Of a stretch of 33,829 bases of DNA, positions 8,639-17,398 are shown piece after piece (within the stretch, counting starts at the first letter, position 1; every line of letters starts with the position of its first letter). This stretch comes from Planctomycetota bacterium (GTDB taxonomy: Bacteria > Planctomycetota > Planctomycetia > Pirellulales > Pirellulaceae): assembly GCA_016872775.1 (NCBI GenBank), contig VGZA01000060.1, forward strand, positions 1-33,829, given 5' to 3'. The notes beneath the pieces were generated by a model. The model made no database searches. It saw only the letters and a program-made list of their open reading frames with translations, and had not been told where the DNA came from. The position numbers and the translations under genes are program-made.

Positions 8639-9754
8639 GTGAAGATCACACGCATCGAGACGATTCCGGTACGCGTGCCGCTGAAATCGGGCCTTTCGAC
8701 GCGAACGGCGCATGGCGTACATGCGACCTCGGACTACCTGATCGCGCGCGTGCACACCGACTCGGGGTTGGTGGGGTTGGGCGAGGCAACCGTGGCTCCG
8801 CGCTGGAGCGGCGAAACGAGCCGCAGTTGCCGCGGACTGATCCAGGATCTGCTCGAGCCGGCGCTGGTTGGTCTCGACCCGGGCCAGATTACACTCATCC
8901 GCCAGAGGATGGACCGCGTCGTCAAGCGGAACCCGTTTACCAAGGCCGGACTCGAAATGGCCTGCTGGGACCTGTTGGGAAAGTCGCTCTCCGTGCCCGT
9001 TTGTCGGCTGCTCGGAGGTCCGGTGCGCGAGGTGATGCCGATCAAGCTGGTCGTGGGTGCATTTGAGCGGGCCGATGTGGTGCGTCTGACGGAGTTATTC
9101 CTGGCGATGGGTGTAAAGTGTCTGAAGGTCAAGACCGGCATCGATCCGTCCAGCGATCTGGCTCGCGTAGCCACCGTGCGCGAACTGGCGGGCCCCGATT
9201 TGCCGATCACCATCGATTCCAATTGCGGCTGGAATTTCAACGAAGCGCGCTCCACATTGCTTCGACTTTCGCAATACGGCATTCTCTGTGCCGAGCAACC
9301 GATTGCCGCCGATGACCCGTCGGCCCTGGCAGCGTTGCGCTCGTCGGTAGCGGTTCCGTTGATGGCGGACGAGAGCCTGTTCACTCTGGCGGATGCCTGG
9401 AATCTTGCTTCGTTGCGCGCCGTCGACATTTTCAGCATCTATCCGGGCAAGCACGGTGGAATCGCCGCTTCGATGGAAATCGCGGCGCTGGCGAAGAGTG
9501 CGGGGATCGACTGCGCGATTGGAAGCAACTTGGAACTTGGAATTGGCACCGCGGCGATGTTGCATCTGGCGGCCGCATTGCCGGTCGTCGATAGCGACAG
9601 GTTTCCAGCCGACCTGATCGGACCCTTGTATCATGAAGCCGATCTGCTCACCGAACCGCTGCAACTGGGTCCTCCAGCCGCGCGCTGTCCCGAGGGACCG
9701 GGGCTCGGCGTGGACTTAGACGAACGGCAGCTGGCGCGTTATCGGATCGACTGA
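8639..9754 (+). CDS. Enolase-superfamily enzyme, muconate-cycloisomerase/mandelate-racemase type
   Basis: A 371-residue protein of the MR_MLE family. It begins with GTG at 8639 behind a strong purine-rich ribosome site (GAAGGAAGG). The N-terminal capping domain covers about 1-125 and the TIM-barrel domain follows. The catalytic Lys pair is K163/K165 (LKVKTG). The metal ligands are D193 (TIDSN), E219 (AEQP) and D244 (ADES), and the second catalytic Lys is K271 (PGKHGG). The K-x-K plus Lys pattern places it in the MLE subgroup, which includes muconate cycloisomerases, o-succinylbenzoate synthases and dipeptide epimerases. The specific substrate cannot be read from sequence. It is the last gene of the plus-strand run and overlaps the convergent isomerase gene by 16 bp at their 3' ends. 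Confidence 0.88.
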   Translation: MKITRIETIPVRVPLKSGLSTRTAHGVHATSDYLIARVHTDSGLVGLGEATVAPRWSGETSRSCRGLIQDLLEPALVGLDPGQITLIRQRMDRVVKRNPFTKAGLEMACWDLLGKSLSVPVCRLLGGPVREVMPIKLVVGAFERADVVRLTELFLAMGVKCLKVKTGIDPSSDLARVATVRELAGPDLPITIDSNCGWNFNEARSTLLRLSQYGILCAEQPIAADDPSALAALRSSVAVPLMADESLFTLADAWNLASLRAVDIFSIYPGKHGGIAASMEIAALAKSAGIDCAIGSNLELGIGTAAMLHLAAALPVVDSDRFPADLIGPLYHEADLLTEPLQLGPPAARCPEGPGLGVDLDERQLARYRID

Positions 9755-10584
9755 GGGGGCGACTCCAGGCCGCGCAGAAATTCGGCGCAATGGCGGGCGA
9801 ATTGGCGGGCCGTCTCGGTCGTTTCGATTCCCTGTGCCTGATGGATCGTGACGAATCCGTGATAGCCGATCTGTTCCAGGCCACGGACGACGATCGGCCA
9901 GTCGATGCCATCCATGCTCCAGAGATCGAGATGACGGAATCGAACTTCGCCTCGGCAGCAGGTGGGAAGTGAAGCGGGGCCGGAACCATCGAGTTGGTGA
10001 TTCTGGAGATAAACATTCCAGAGATAGGGCCGCAGCGCCTGGAGCGTGTCAAGTCCGTACGACTGACCGCAGAGCAGCAAGTTGGCCGGTTCGTAGATCA
10101 CTCCGAAATTGGGATGGTCGATGCGCCGCAGGACATCCAGCATCGCTGGTACTTCCTCGAACAGCGTGGCGGTGTGGCATTGGTGTACCAGCCTTACTCC
10201 ACGCCGCGCGGCAATTTCCGCGGCGACTCGGGCCGCGGGAATGTCGGCCTCGTCCTTGAGACATACGCGGAGCAGATCGCAGCCCAGCGTCTGTGCGACA
10301 TCAAGGCTCGGCTCGATCCGACGAAGGCTGTTCGGCCCCCGAGCATTGTTCAGCGGCACGTCAAAGTCGGCCGTGACCATCGACACCGACAGGCCGGCGA
10401 GTTCGATGCTCCGGCGAATTCCCCGCAGCCGCTTTGGCATGGTGTCGACGCCGGCGGCGCTGGCCCGCATACAGACGGCGGTATATCCGTTATCCCTGGC
10501 AATTTCCAGAAAATCCTCAAACGCAAACGCGAGCCGCGTCTTGCAGGCCGATTCGATGACACGCACGGACAACGAGAGTTTCAT
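9739..10584 (-). CDS. Sugar phosphate isomerase/epimerase-like TIM barrel protein
   Basis: This 281-residue protein has the xylose-isomerase-like (AP_endonuc_2) TIM-barrel pattern. Successive strand ends carry metal-ligand candidates, such as LVHQCH, GVIYEPANL, YLQNHQ and VTIHQAQG. No signal peptide is seen, so it is probably cytoplasmic. Members interconvert ketoses or act on inositol-type sugars; the substrate here is unknown. Its neighbour is a convergent enolase-superfamily gene whose end it overlaps by 16 bp. The start ATG at 10584 lies about 50 bp from the divergent YihY-family gene, so the two must share a very short upstream region. Confidence 0.8.
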   Translation of the reverse strand: MKLSLSVRVIESACKTRLAFAFEDFLEIARDNGYTAVCMRASAAGVDTMPKRLRGIRRSIELAGLSVSMVTADFDVPLNNARGPNSLRRIEPSLDVAQTLGCDLLRVCLKDEADIPAARVAAEIAARRGVRLVHQCHTATLFEEVPAMLDVLRRIDHPNFGVIYEPANLLLCGQSYGLDTLQALRPYLWNVYLQNHQLDGSGPASLPTCCRGEVRFRHLDLWSMDGIDWPIVVRGLEQIGYHGFVTIHQAQGIETTETARQFARHCAEFLRGLESPPQSIR

Positions 10585-10636
10585 GATGAAGTCCCCTCAG
10601 ACACTCCCCGGGCTCGGTAGAGGCTACAATGTCAGC
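10585..10636 (+). promoter_or_regulatory. Short divergent upstream region with possible -10 element
   Basis: Only 52 bp separate the isomerase start from the chosen start of the YihY-family gene. TACAAT at 10625-10630 matches a -10 hexamer and would place transcription start very near ATG 10637, giving an almost leaderless message. No convincing -35 hexamer was found, so this is tentative. Confidence 0.3.
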
Positions 10637-12127
10637 ATGATCACTTGGATGGAACGCGTTACTTTATGGCTGAAGCGGGTTGTCACGCAACCGCTGCAGG
10701 AGCTCGACCGGTGGCAACGTGCCACCCGGGGCGCCTACGACCTGGCGCGATTCGGCGCCCGTCAGCTGCAGCACGACCGGGCCCCGGAGATGGCGGCCGC
10801 GCTGGCATTCCGCACACTGTTCGGGTTGTTGCCGGTGCTGGTCGTCACGTCGGTCCTGGTCAAGGCACTGGACATGCAGCAGAACTTCCTCGAACCGTTG
10901 AATCGCCTGTTTGAATTCTGGGGCCTGGGAAACGTGCGAATCCTGCTTCCCTCGGCGCCGGAGGGGCAGACGATCACGCTCGCGAATTGGTTGAATGAAC
11001 TGATGCGTCAGGCCGAAAACGTCAACGTGGCGGCAATCGGTTGGGTTGGCGTGGGGCTGACAATCTACGCCGCGATCAGCTTGGTCGTCACGATCGAGGA
11101 GTGTTTCAACGTCATCTATCGAGCGCCCCAGGGACGGCGCTGGACGCGTCGCGTTCCCCTTTACTGGTTTCTGCTCACGATCAGCCCGGTGATCGTGGTG
11201 TTCGGATCTTACCTGAATGGGCGCGTCGAGCAGTTACTCGATCGACTCGAAGGGACGGCCTGGTTGTCGGTCCCCGTAAGCCTCTGCTGGAGCGTTGCGG
11301 TTATCTGGGCCTTAATGTTCGTCGTCTATGTGCTGTTCCCCAACACAGTCGTCCACGCGCGCGCCGCATTGATCGGTTCTCTTGTCTCCGCACTGTTGCT
11401 GGAGTTCGGCAAACGCTCGCTGGGCTTTTATCTGCAGAACGCCTTGTCGATCAATCAGCTCTATGGTTCCCTGGGCCTGATTCCGCTGTTCATGTTCTGG
11501 GTCTATTTGATGTGGCTGGCGGTGCTTTTTGGTTTACAGGTCAGCGCCACGCTGCAGCATTTGCACGGCCGGCAAATCGCCGAGTACGAACAGCAGTGCC
11601 GCGAGTCGGCGATGAATGATCCCAGCATCGTGCTGGTACTGATGCAACAGATTGGTCGTCGCTTCCAACAGGGGCAAACCACGCAGGTCGCGGGCCTGGG
11701 GCGGCGCACGAACCTCTCGGAGCCGGTTGTCGAAAAGCTGGTCGAGGCATTGATTGAGGAAGAACTGATCCACCGTGTCGCGTCGGCCGAATCGCATGTC
11801 GCCCTCTGTCGGCCACCCGAGTCGATCCCGCTGGCGCGACTGCTGAAAATCGCTTTTCAACTCGTCGAACGCGACGGGGACTCCGATGCCGCGCGCGCCA
11901 TCGTCGAACAGTTTCGCGCGTCGCAAATTTCGGCCGTCGAAGACCGTTCGTTACTCGATTTGCTGGGCGACGACACAAAGCAAAGCGAGCGGTCGCTGCA
12001 GGCGGGCGTGGGTTCGGCGACGCTGCCGGTGACGCCGGTATCGGCAGCGTCGGCTGCGCCCGCGAGTGGGGAAGTTGTGACGGGAAAGGACCGGTTGCGC
12101 GGGCCGGGCGTTTCGCGGCAATCGTAA
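10637..12127 (+). CDS. YihY/UPF0761 family inner-membrane protein (truncated at C-terminus by an IS66 end)
   Basis: The product is 496 residues. Residues 1-310 carry the YihY/RNase BN-like membrane domain, with about six hydrophobic helices (54-78, 131-153, 174-192, 205-227, 233-250, 278-302). The conserved MAAALAFRTLFGLLPVLVV block lies before and within the first helix, and SLGLIPLFMFWVYLMWL near the last. The tail (about 320-420) looks like a winged-helix segment with LSEPVVEKLVEALIEEELI. The family was once called RNase BN but is not that enzyme; function is unknown. The start ATG 10637 is preferred because upstream ATGs at 10583 and 10586 overlap the divergent gene. The TAA stop at 12125-12127 falls inside GTAAGCG, a typical IS66-family terminus, so the final residues may not be native. 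Confidence 0.82.
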   Translation: MITWMERVTLWLKRVVTQPLQELDRWQRATRGAYDLARFGARQLQHDRAPEMAAALAFRTLFGLLPVLVVTSVLVKALDMQQNFLEPLNRLFEFWGLGNVRILLPSAPEGQTITLANWLNELMRQAENVNVAAIGWVGVGLTIYAAISLVVTIEECFNVIYRAPQGRRWTRRVPLYWFLLTISPVIVVFGSYLNGRVEQLLDRLEGTAWLSVPVSLCWSVAVIWALMFVVYVLFPNTVVHARAALIGSLVSALLLEFGKRSLGFYLQNALSINQLYGSLGLIPLFMFWVYLMWLAVLFGLQVSATLQHLHGRQIAEYEQQCRESAMNDPSIVLVLMQQIGRRFQQGQTTQVAGLGRRTNLSEPVVEKLVEALIEEELIHRVASAESHVALCRPPESIPLARLLKIAFQLVERDGDSDAARAIVEQFRASQISAVEDRSLLDLLGDDTKQSERSLQAGVGSATLPVTPVSAASAAPASGEVVTGKDRLRGPGVSRQS

Positions 12128-12212
12128 GCGTCCGAGTTCGGCATTCTTGACGGTACGGTTAGCCTGGGGGTGGTTTTGAATTTCCACCCTTGAAACGGAG
12201 GCTACGTGGACC

Positions 12213-12431
12213 ATGGGACGTCGCGTTGATGAAGCAGAGTGGCTGGAACGGCGGAATTGGGTTGAGGGGCAGGCCGCAAGCGGTTTGTCGGCAGCTCGCT
12301 ACTGTCCTGAGCACGGACTGAATCCAACGAACTTCCAGGCGTCGAAGCCGCAAAGGACCTGGAAGCCCCGCGCCAACAGTCCGGGCAGCCATCGCGGGTT
12401 GCGCGAACACCGGCCTGTCAATCGCGGTTGA
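12213..12431 (+). pseudogene. IS66 accessory protein TnpA remnant
   Basis: A 72-residue frame starts at ATG 12213 behind GGAGG-like purines. Its first half matches the TnpA helix-turn-helix pattern: EWLERRNWVEGQAASGLSAA, then a short RYCPEHGLNPTNFQA block. Full TnpA proteins are usually 100 residues or more. After about residue 44 the frame loses similarity, and another frame reads DLEAPRQQSGQPS, suggesting a frameshift near 12350. It is not a working gene. The transposase partners are absent. Confidence 0.6.
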
Positions 12432-12560
12432 GAAGAGAACCACTTTCGTTTGCTGGCGATAGGCGGACCAGAAGTCGATCACGCCGCCGTGGGAGCCACA
12501 ACGAAAGCAACGATAGATGTTGCGGCCGACGTATGGGACTCGTTGCTCCGCTCCAAACCA
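12411..12560 (-). pseudogene. CHC2 zinc-finger-like gene fragment
   Basis: On the minus strand an in-frame run reads YRCFRCGSHGGVIDFWSAY, matching the second half of CHC2 zinc ribbons as found in DnaG primase (C-F-x-C-G-x-x-G-x-x-I-D-F). The frame begins after a TAA at 12561-12563 and continues past the similarity into unrelated sequence, so both ends are broken. It lies opposite the TnpA remnant and overlaps its end, which points to rearranged mobile DNA. It is too short to say whether it came from a primase or from an element-borne CHC2 protein. Confidence 0.5.
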
Positions 12561-12875
12561 TTAGGGCCGCCCCGTTCGGCTGTTGGGGCTTTCGGCTTTT
12601 TCTCGATACGATACCCGGGGCTGCGCCGGAGTACCAGCTACGCCCTTGGCTCAACTAGGGCCGCCGCTTCGCGGCTAAGAGATCGAGGCCGGGGCCGGAC
12701 AAGGCAGGCAGCCCATCGAGCCGCCCGTGCTGGAGGCGGCACCACCCGTAGCGTGATCGCCCCCCGGCGCGTAAAGCATGCCTCCGCTCTGGGCTGCGTC
12801 ATCCACACCGGCAAGGGTGTTGGTGGGTGGATTGAGTCTTCCGCTGCTCACCATTTGGAAAAAGTACGGGCTAGG
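12561..12875. other. GC-rich non-coding scar, possible dispersed repeat
   Basis: No credible gene was found. The stretch contains GGGCCGCC-type runs and the block CCCGGGGCTGCGCC near 12614, followed by a hairpin-prone GCCGCCGCTTCGCGGC near 12661. Such CCCGGG-rich blocks are often seen beside transposase debris in planctomycete genomes, but this is from general memory. Whether it repeats elsewhere cannot be told from this window. Confidence 0.35.
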
Positions 12876-13796
12876 CTAAATCGCCGCGCCGCGGCGCGCT
12901 TGCTCGGCGATATCGAGTCCGACTAATTGGTTCCAGGCGGCAAGCAACCGTTCATAGATCGGACCCGGGACTCCCCCACGCAACGCATGGCCGTTAACGC
13001 GACTGACCGGCAGCATGCAGGGGGACGTACTCGTGAGAAACGCCTCGTCGGCATCGATCACCTCCTGCAATGTCAGGTCACGATAGGTGAACGGTATCTT
13101 CAAGCTTTGCGCGAGTTCCGCCAGCACAGCGACGCTGATTCCCGGCAGGATCTTCCGCAAGGGGGGCGAGACCAGCCCCTCGGTCGTCCGCGCGATGACC
13201 AGATTCGCCGTGGAGGCCTCGGTGACACCACCTTCCTGGTCGAGCATCAGCGCTCGCGCCCCAGGCTCGATCCGCTGCGCTTCGCGATCGGCCAGATAGT
13301 AGTGCATCCGACTGCGGCATTTCAGCGCCGTCGGCCAGCACTCGGGAGGAACCTGCATCACCGAAGTCGTGACGAGCGCCTGGCCAGTACGAAATTTCCC
13401 AGCCCAAAGAGGAAAGGCAAGTCGATAGGTATGCAGACAGACGGTCGGCTTGTCGCTGGCACCGGGCGGCGCAAAAGCCGCATAGGGGCCGGGAGTCAAC
13501 AGGATCGCGAGACCCAGGTCGCCCGAGGCTCCGGCCAGGGGCAGGTTGTGGTCGATCAAACGTTGGGCGATCTCCGCAAGCTCGGCATTGCCGTGCGGTG
13601 AGCGGATACCAACGATCGCCAAGGATTCGTCGAGGCGCTGCAGGTGTTCCTCGAGCCGAAACAGCCGCCCGCCAAAGGTACGCAATTGTTCCGACACGGT
13701 GACGCCTTGAACAAACCCGGCATCGTGCAGTGCGATCGCCGCGTCGGCGTAGGGCAGGAATCGGTCGTTCAAAAATGCGAGAGGCTGTGCGGTCAT
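12876..13796 (-). CDS. Class IV PLP aminotransferase (BCAT/D-amino acid aminotransferase/ADC lyase fold)
   Basis: A 306-residue fold-type IV PLP enzyme, within the usual size range. The PLP-binding lysine is K159 in TALKCRSRMHYYLA, and the phosphate-binding and glutamate block is E193 in GVTEASTANL. The late segment EAFLTSTSPCMLPVSRVNG matches the family's C-terminal motif. The family covers branched-chain aminotransferase, D-alanine aminotransferase and 4-amino-4-deoxychorismate lyase, and the sequence alone does not settle which. No signal peptide is seen. The gene is divergent from the DUF255 gene; its 3' end abuts the IS66 scar. The C-terminal codons run through a GCGCCGCGGCGC palindrome. 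Confidence 0.82.
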   Translation of the reverse strand: MTAQPLAFLNDRFLPYADAAIALHDAGFVQGVTVSEQLRTFGGRLFRLEEHLQRLDESLAIVGIRSPHGNAELAEIAQRLIDHNLPLAGASGDLGLAILLTPGPYAAFAPPGASDKPTVCLHTYRLAFPLWAGKFRTGQALVTTSVMQVPPECWPTALKCRSRMHYYLADREAQRIEPGARALMLDQEGGVTEASTANLVIARTTEGLVSPPLRKILPGISVAVLAELAQSLKIPFTYRDLTLQEVIDADEAFLTSTSPCMLPVSRVNGHALRGGVPGPIYERLLAAWNQLVGLDIAEQARRGAAI

Positions 13797-13848
13797 TCGC
13801 CCGGGTCCATAATGGCGGGGTGTTACTCGGAATCAGCAACTGATTATT

Positions 13849-13918
13849 CAGGATATCACGGCCGGAACCAAGGTGTGGCGGCCAGGCAGTAGCACCGGCC
13901 GAAGGATCTGATATCCTG
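13849..13918. repeat. 70-bp imperfect inverted repeat in a divergent promoter region
   Basis: CAGGATATCA at 13849-13858 has its exact reverse complement at 13909-13918. Immediately inside, CGGCCGG at 13859-13865 is matched by CCGGCCG at 13895-13901, with a 7-base bulge on the right arm and a 29-base centre. It lies between the aminotransferase and DUF255 genes, 66 bp before the latter's start. It could be a palindromic repeat, a regulator-binding site or a structured leader. Confidence 0.6.
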
Positions 13919-13984
13919 GGGCGGGGTATGGACGAAGTCGACGGACAGGATGTTGCAGTACCTTCCAGCGATACGGGAGCAGGT

Positions 13985-15958
13985 ATGGTTCGGTTTCAAT
14001 GCGGAGTGTGGCTGGTCGGGTTCGTCCTTGTCGGAATGCCGCTCGGCGCCGACGAAAAACCGGGGCATCGTGAAAAGCCAAACCGGCTGGCCAAGGAGAC
14101 GAGTCCCTACCTGCTGTTGCACGCCCATAATCCGGTCGACTGGTATCCCTGGGGCGAAGACGCACTGACCAAAGCCAAGCGCGAAGGCAAGATCATTTTC
14201 CTGTCCGTGGGCTATTCAAGTTGTCACTGGTGTCACGTGATGGAACGCGAGTCCTTTCTGGACGAGGAGATCGCCGGGTACCTGAACGAGCATTTTGTTT
14301 GCATCAAGGTGGACCGGGAAGAGCGTCCTGAAATCGACGCCATCTACATGACCTCGCTGCATGTCTTCAACCAGCTTTCCAAGAACGGCCGCGGAGGTGG
14401 CTGGCCGCTTTCCATGTTCCTGACGCCGGAAGCCGAGCCGTTCTTTGGTGGAACCTATATTCCGGCTCGCGACGGCGATCGGGGAATCTCGACCGGTTTT
14501 TTAACCTTGCTGAAAAAGGTTCAGGATGTCTGGACGATGCAGCCTGCGAACATCCGGGACGACGCCAAGACGCTGACAAAGTACGTGAAGATAGAGCTGG
14601 AAAATCAGCGGCCGGCGCTGCTGGTCAAGTTGACGCCCGAACTGACCGACAACCTGCAGCAGGTTTTGACCGAAGAATTTGACGAGAAGCACGGTGGGTT
14701 TGGCTACGTCGCCAGTAATCCGTTTCGGCCCAAGTTTCCGGAACCGTCCAACTTGCTGTTCCTGCTGGATCGAGTGCGTCGGGCGAAGGCGGCTGGCGAT
14801 TCGCTTGAGCCGGCCCTTTCGCAACTGACGGTGACACTGGATCACCTGGCGATGGGTGGAATACGCGACCATCTGGACGGCGGATTCCACCGTTACAGCG
14901 TCGACCGATACTGGCGAATCCCGCACTTCGAAAAGATGCTGTACGACAACGGGCAGCTGGCGTCGGTCTATGCCGAAGCGGCGTCGATCACCGACCGAGA
15001 GGATTATCGCCGCGTCGCGCGGGAAATCGCTGACTTCGTACTCGAGAGGATGACGTCCCCCGAGGGCGGGTTCTATTCCGCCATGGACGCCGAATCCGAA
15101 AACGAGGAAGGCAAATACTATCGCTGGACGCGCGCCGAGGTGGAAGCCGCGATCGACGACGGGGAGTTACGATCGTTATTCATGTCGGTTTACGGTCTGG
15201 ATCGCGATCCCAACTTCGAGGAGGAGTACTACGTGCCGCAGCTTGCAGAGCCGTTGCTTGAGACCGCGGCGGCGCGCGGCGTGCCGTTCGCGGAACTTGA
15301 CGATCGGTTGTCGCGAGCCCGCAGGTTGCTTCGCGAGGTACGAGCGAAGCGCACTCCTCCGCTGACCGATACCAAAATCCTGGCGGGATGGAACGGCTTG
15401 ATGATCCGCGGTCTGGCCGACTGCGGGCGGATTTTGAACGAGCCTCGTTATCTGCGGGCCGCCGAGGCCGGTGCGGAATTCCTGCGGCAACACATGACAA
15501 CTCCCGACGGGCGGCTATTTCGCACTTACGGCCAAGGGAACGCGAAATTGAACGCCTACGTCGGCGACTACGCGTTTATCATCGACGGATTGATCGGCCT
15601 GCATCGCGCGACCGGCGACGAACGCTGGCTGGCCCGCGCGGAAAAGCTGATGGAGTCGCAGATCGAGCTTTTCTGGGACGACGCTTCGGGAGGCTTCTTT
15701 TTCACTTCGCACGACCACGAATCGCTGCTGGCCCGTGCCAAGGAAATCTCGGATTCCGCCGAGCCGGCCGGTAATTCCGTGTCGGCTCAAAACCTGCTTT
15801 ACCTCGCCAGCGTGCTGCAACGCGAGCCATATCGGCAAAAAGCCGAACGCACCATCATGCTCGGATCACGGCTGCTGGCCCAATCGCCCGCCGCCGTGCC
15901 GCGACTCACCACCGCCGTTGCCGAGCTGCTCGCCGCTCGAAACGACGCCGAGAAATAG
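13985..15958 (+). CDS. Exported DUF255 (YyaL/SSP411-like) thioredoxin-fold protein
   Basis: A 657-residue member of the family with an N-terminal thioredoxin-like domain and a C-terminal alpha-barrel like those of glycosidases and N-acylglucosamine epimerases. The start is ATG 13985, chosen for the signal peptide (residues 1-20, ending LGADE) and a nearby GGGAG. The early conserved block [20 protein letters not shown] is present, and C80-H-W-C83-H ([13 protein letters not shown]) is the family's CxxC motif. Other blocks include [49 protein letters not shown] (about 300-325) and [11 protein letters not shown]. Biochemical function of the family is not established; a signal peptide suggests this copy works outside the cytoplasm. 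Confidence 0.88.
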   Translation: MVRFQCGVWLVGFVLVGMPLGADEKPGHREKPNRLAKETSPYLLLHAHNPVDWYPWGEDALTKAKREGKIIFLSVGYSSCHWCHVMERESFLDEEIAGYLNEHFVCIKVDREERPEIDAIYMTSLHVFNQLSKNGRGGGWPLSMFLTPEAEPFFGGTYIPARDGDRGISTGFLTLLKKVQDVWTMQPANIRDDAKTLTKYVKIELENQRPALLVKLTPELTDNLQQVLTEEFDEKHGGFGYVASNPFRPKFPEPSNLLFLLDRVRRAKAAGDSLEPALSQLTVTLDHLAMGGIRDHLDGGFHRYSVDRYWRIPHFEKMLYDNGQLASVYAEAASITDREDYRRVAREIADFVLERMTSPEGGFYSAMDAESENEEGKYYRWTRAEVEAAIDDGELRSLFMSVYGLDRDPNFEEEYYVPQLAEPLLETAAARGVPFAELDDRLSRARRLLREVRAKRTPPLTDTKILAGWNGLMIRGLADCGRILNEPRYLRAAEAGAEFLRQHMTTPDGRLFRTYGQGNAKLNAYVGDYAFIIDGLIGLHRATGDERWLARAEKLMESQIELFWDDASGGFFFTSHDHESLLARAKEISDSAEPAGNSVSAQNLLYLASVLQREPYRQKAERTIMLGSRLLAQSPAAVPRLTTAVAELLAARNDAEK

Positions 15959-16030
15959 CGTGATGCCGATTGCAATGTCGCGACCGCGATTCGACAATGG
16001 CCGGTCGATTCACTGCGGGGAATCTGAGCC

Positions 16031-17353
16031 ATGCTGATCCAGCGTTTTACGATCGCCGTCTGGTTGATCCTCACCTGCGGGTCCCCCCTGCTCGCTCGTC
16101 AACCGAATGTGATCGTCATCGTCGCCGACGATCTGGGATACGGCGACCTGGGTGCCTACGGCGGAACGGAAATCCCGACGCCGAATATCGATTCGCTGGC
16201 GCGCAACGGTGTTCGCTGTACCAACGCCTACGTCTCGGGTCCCTACTGCAGTCCAACTCGAGCGGGCCTGCTTACGGGACGCTACCAGCAGCGTTTTGGA
16301 CATGAGTTCAACCCGGGGCCGCCCAACGAAAACAATACGCACGCCGGCCTGTCGACCCGCGAACTGACGATGGCTGATCGAATGCGAGCCACCGGCTACC
16401 TCACCAGCCTGATCGGCAAATGGCACCTCGGGTACACCGATGAGTTTCATCCGTTGAATCGCGGCTTCCAATCATTCTTCGGATTCCTGGAAGGAGCTCA
16501 TCCCTATTTTCCGGATCGGCAAGGCAATCGGTTGCTGATGCGCGGGCACAAGGAGGTTGCGGAGTCCGCTTATTTCACGAGCGCACTGGCTCGGGAAGCG
16601 GTCCATTACATTCGCGACCACCAGCAGGAGCCATTTTTTCTATATTTGGCGTTCAACGCGGTCCATATGCCGTTGCAGGCGCCGCCGGAGCTGGTCCAGC
16701 GGTTCGAGTCGATTTCGAATCCCCGTCGCAGAACCTACGCGGCGATGCTCGCGGCAATGGACGACGCGATCGGCAGTGTGCTCGACCAGCTGCGACAGTC
16801 CGGCATTGAGGACGACACGTTGATTGTTTTCCTGAGCGACAATGGCGGACCGGCGGTGAATGCTTCGAGCAACGGGCAGCTTCGCGGGCACAAGGCAACG
16901 ACCTGGGAGGGCGGAATTCGCGTTCCGTTCATCATTCAATGGAAGGACGCGTTGCCGGCGAACAAGGTCTACGACGCCCCGCTCATCCAGCTCGATCTGC
17001 TCCCCACCGCACTGGCAGCCGCCGGGGAGGAAACGACCCCCGACATGAAGCTGGACGGTGTCAATCTGCTGCCTTACCTGAAAGGCGAGACCGAAGCGGT
17101 TCCCCACCGCAATCTCTACTGGCGATTCGGACAACAGATGGCGATTCGCGCCGACCATTGGAAGTTGGTGCGGGGGCGGGGCGAAAGCAAACAGTTGCTA
17201 TTCGACCTGGACAACGATCCGGGCGAACGTAACGATCTCGCCGAGCGGCATCCGGAAAAAGTGGCGGAGCTGCGCAAGCTTTGGAGCGAGTGGAATCAGG
17301 AACTCGTCAAGCCCGCCTGGGGCCCCACCAAGATGGACGCGGAAACGCCATGA
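16031..17353 (+). CDS. Exported formylglycine-dependent sulfatase
   Basis: This 440-residue sulfatase has a signal peptide (about 1-23). The metal-binding ADD is D33/D34 in VADDLGYGDLG. The nucleophile motif is C73-S-P-T-R77 (CSPTRAGLLTGR), in which the cysteine would be converted to formylglycine by a maturase. GKWHLG, the LSDNGG block and a late GGIRVPFI segment complete the arylsulfatase signature. Planctomycetes carry many such sulfatases for algal or mucin polysaccharides; the substrate here is not known, and no polysaccharide-utilisation genes are next to it apart from the DUF255 gene 72 bp upstream. No sulfatase-maturing enzyme lies in this window. Confidence 0.92.
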   Translation: MLIQRFTIAVWLILTCGSPLLARQPNVIVIVADDLGYGDLGAYGGTEIPTPNIDSLARNGVRCTNAYVSGPYCSPTRAGLLTGRYQQRFGHEFNPGPPNENNTHAGLSTRELTMADRMRATGYLTSLIGKWHLGYTDEFHPLNRGFQSFFGFLEGAHPYFPDRQGNRLLMRGHKEVAESAYFTSALAREAVHYIRDHQQEPFFLYLAFNAVHMPLQAPPELVQRFESISNPRRRTYAAMLAAMDDAIGSVLDQLRQSGIEDDTLIVFLSDNGGPAVNASSNGQLRGHKATTWEGGIRVPFIIQWKDALPANKVYDAPLIQLDLLPTALAAAGEETTPDMKLDGVNLLPYLKGETEAVPHRNLYWRFGQQMAIRADHWKLVRGRGESKQLLFDLDNDPGERNDLAERHPEKVAELRKLWSEWNQELVKPAWGPTKMDAETP

Positions 17354-17398
17354 TTCGTACGGGAGCTCCGGGCAGCGGAAGTCCGCCGTTTCGCTCGA

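Larger units (their letters stand above)
12124..12875 (+). mobile_element. IS66-family scar: left end followed by decayed sequence
   Basis: GTAAGCGTCC at 12124 matches the start of IS66-family inverted repeats, which begin GTAA and often GTAAGCG. About 90 bp later a broken TnpA frame begins. No matching right end (CGCTTAC) was found before the aminotransferase gene at 12876, and no TnpB or transposase DDE frame is present. The element is therefore a fragment. A GGGTGG/CCACCC hairpin at 12168-12189 lies ahead of the TnpA frame. The boundaries of the scar on the right are uncertain. Confidence 0.55.

Noticed and set aside
12450-12926. 158-codon plus-strand frame across the scar
   Set aside because: The residues look like translated GC-rich repeat, and the frame runs into the aminotransferase gene on the other strand.
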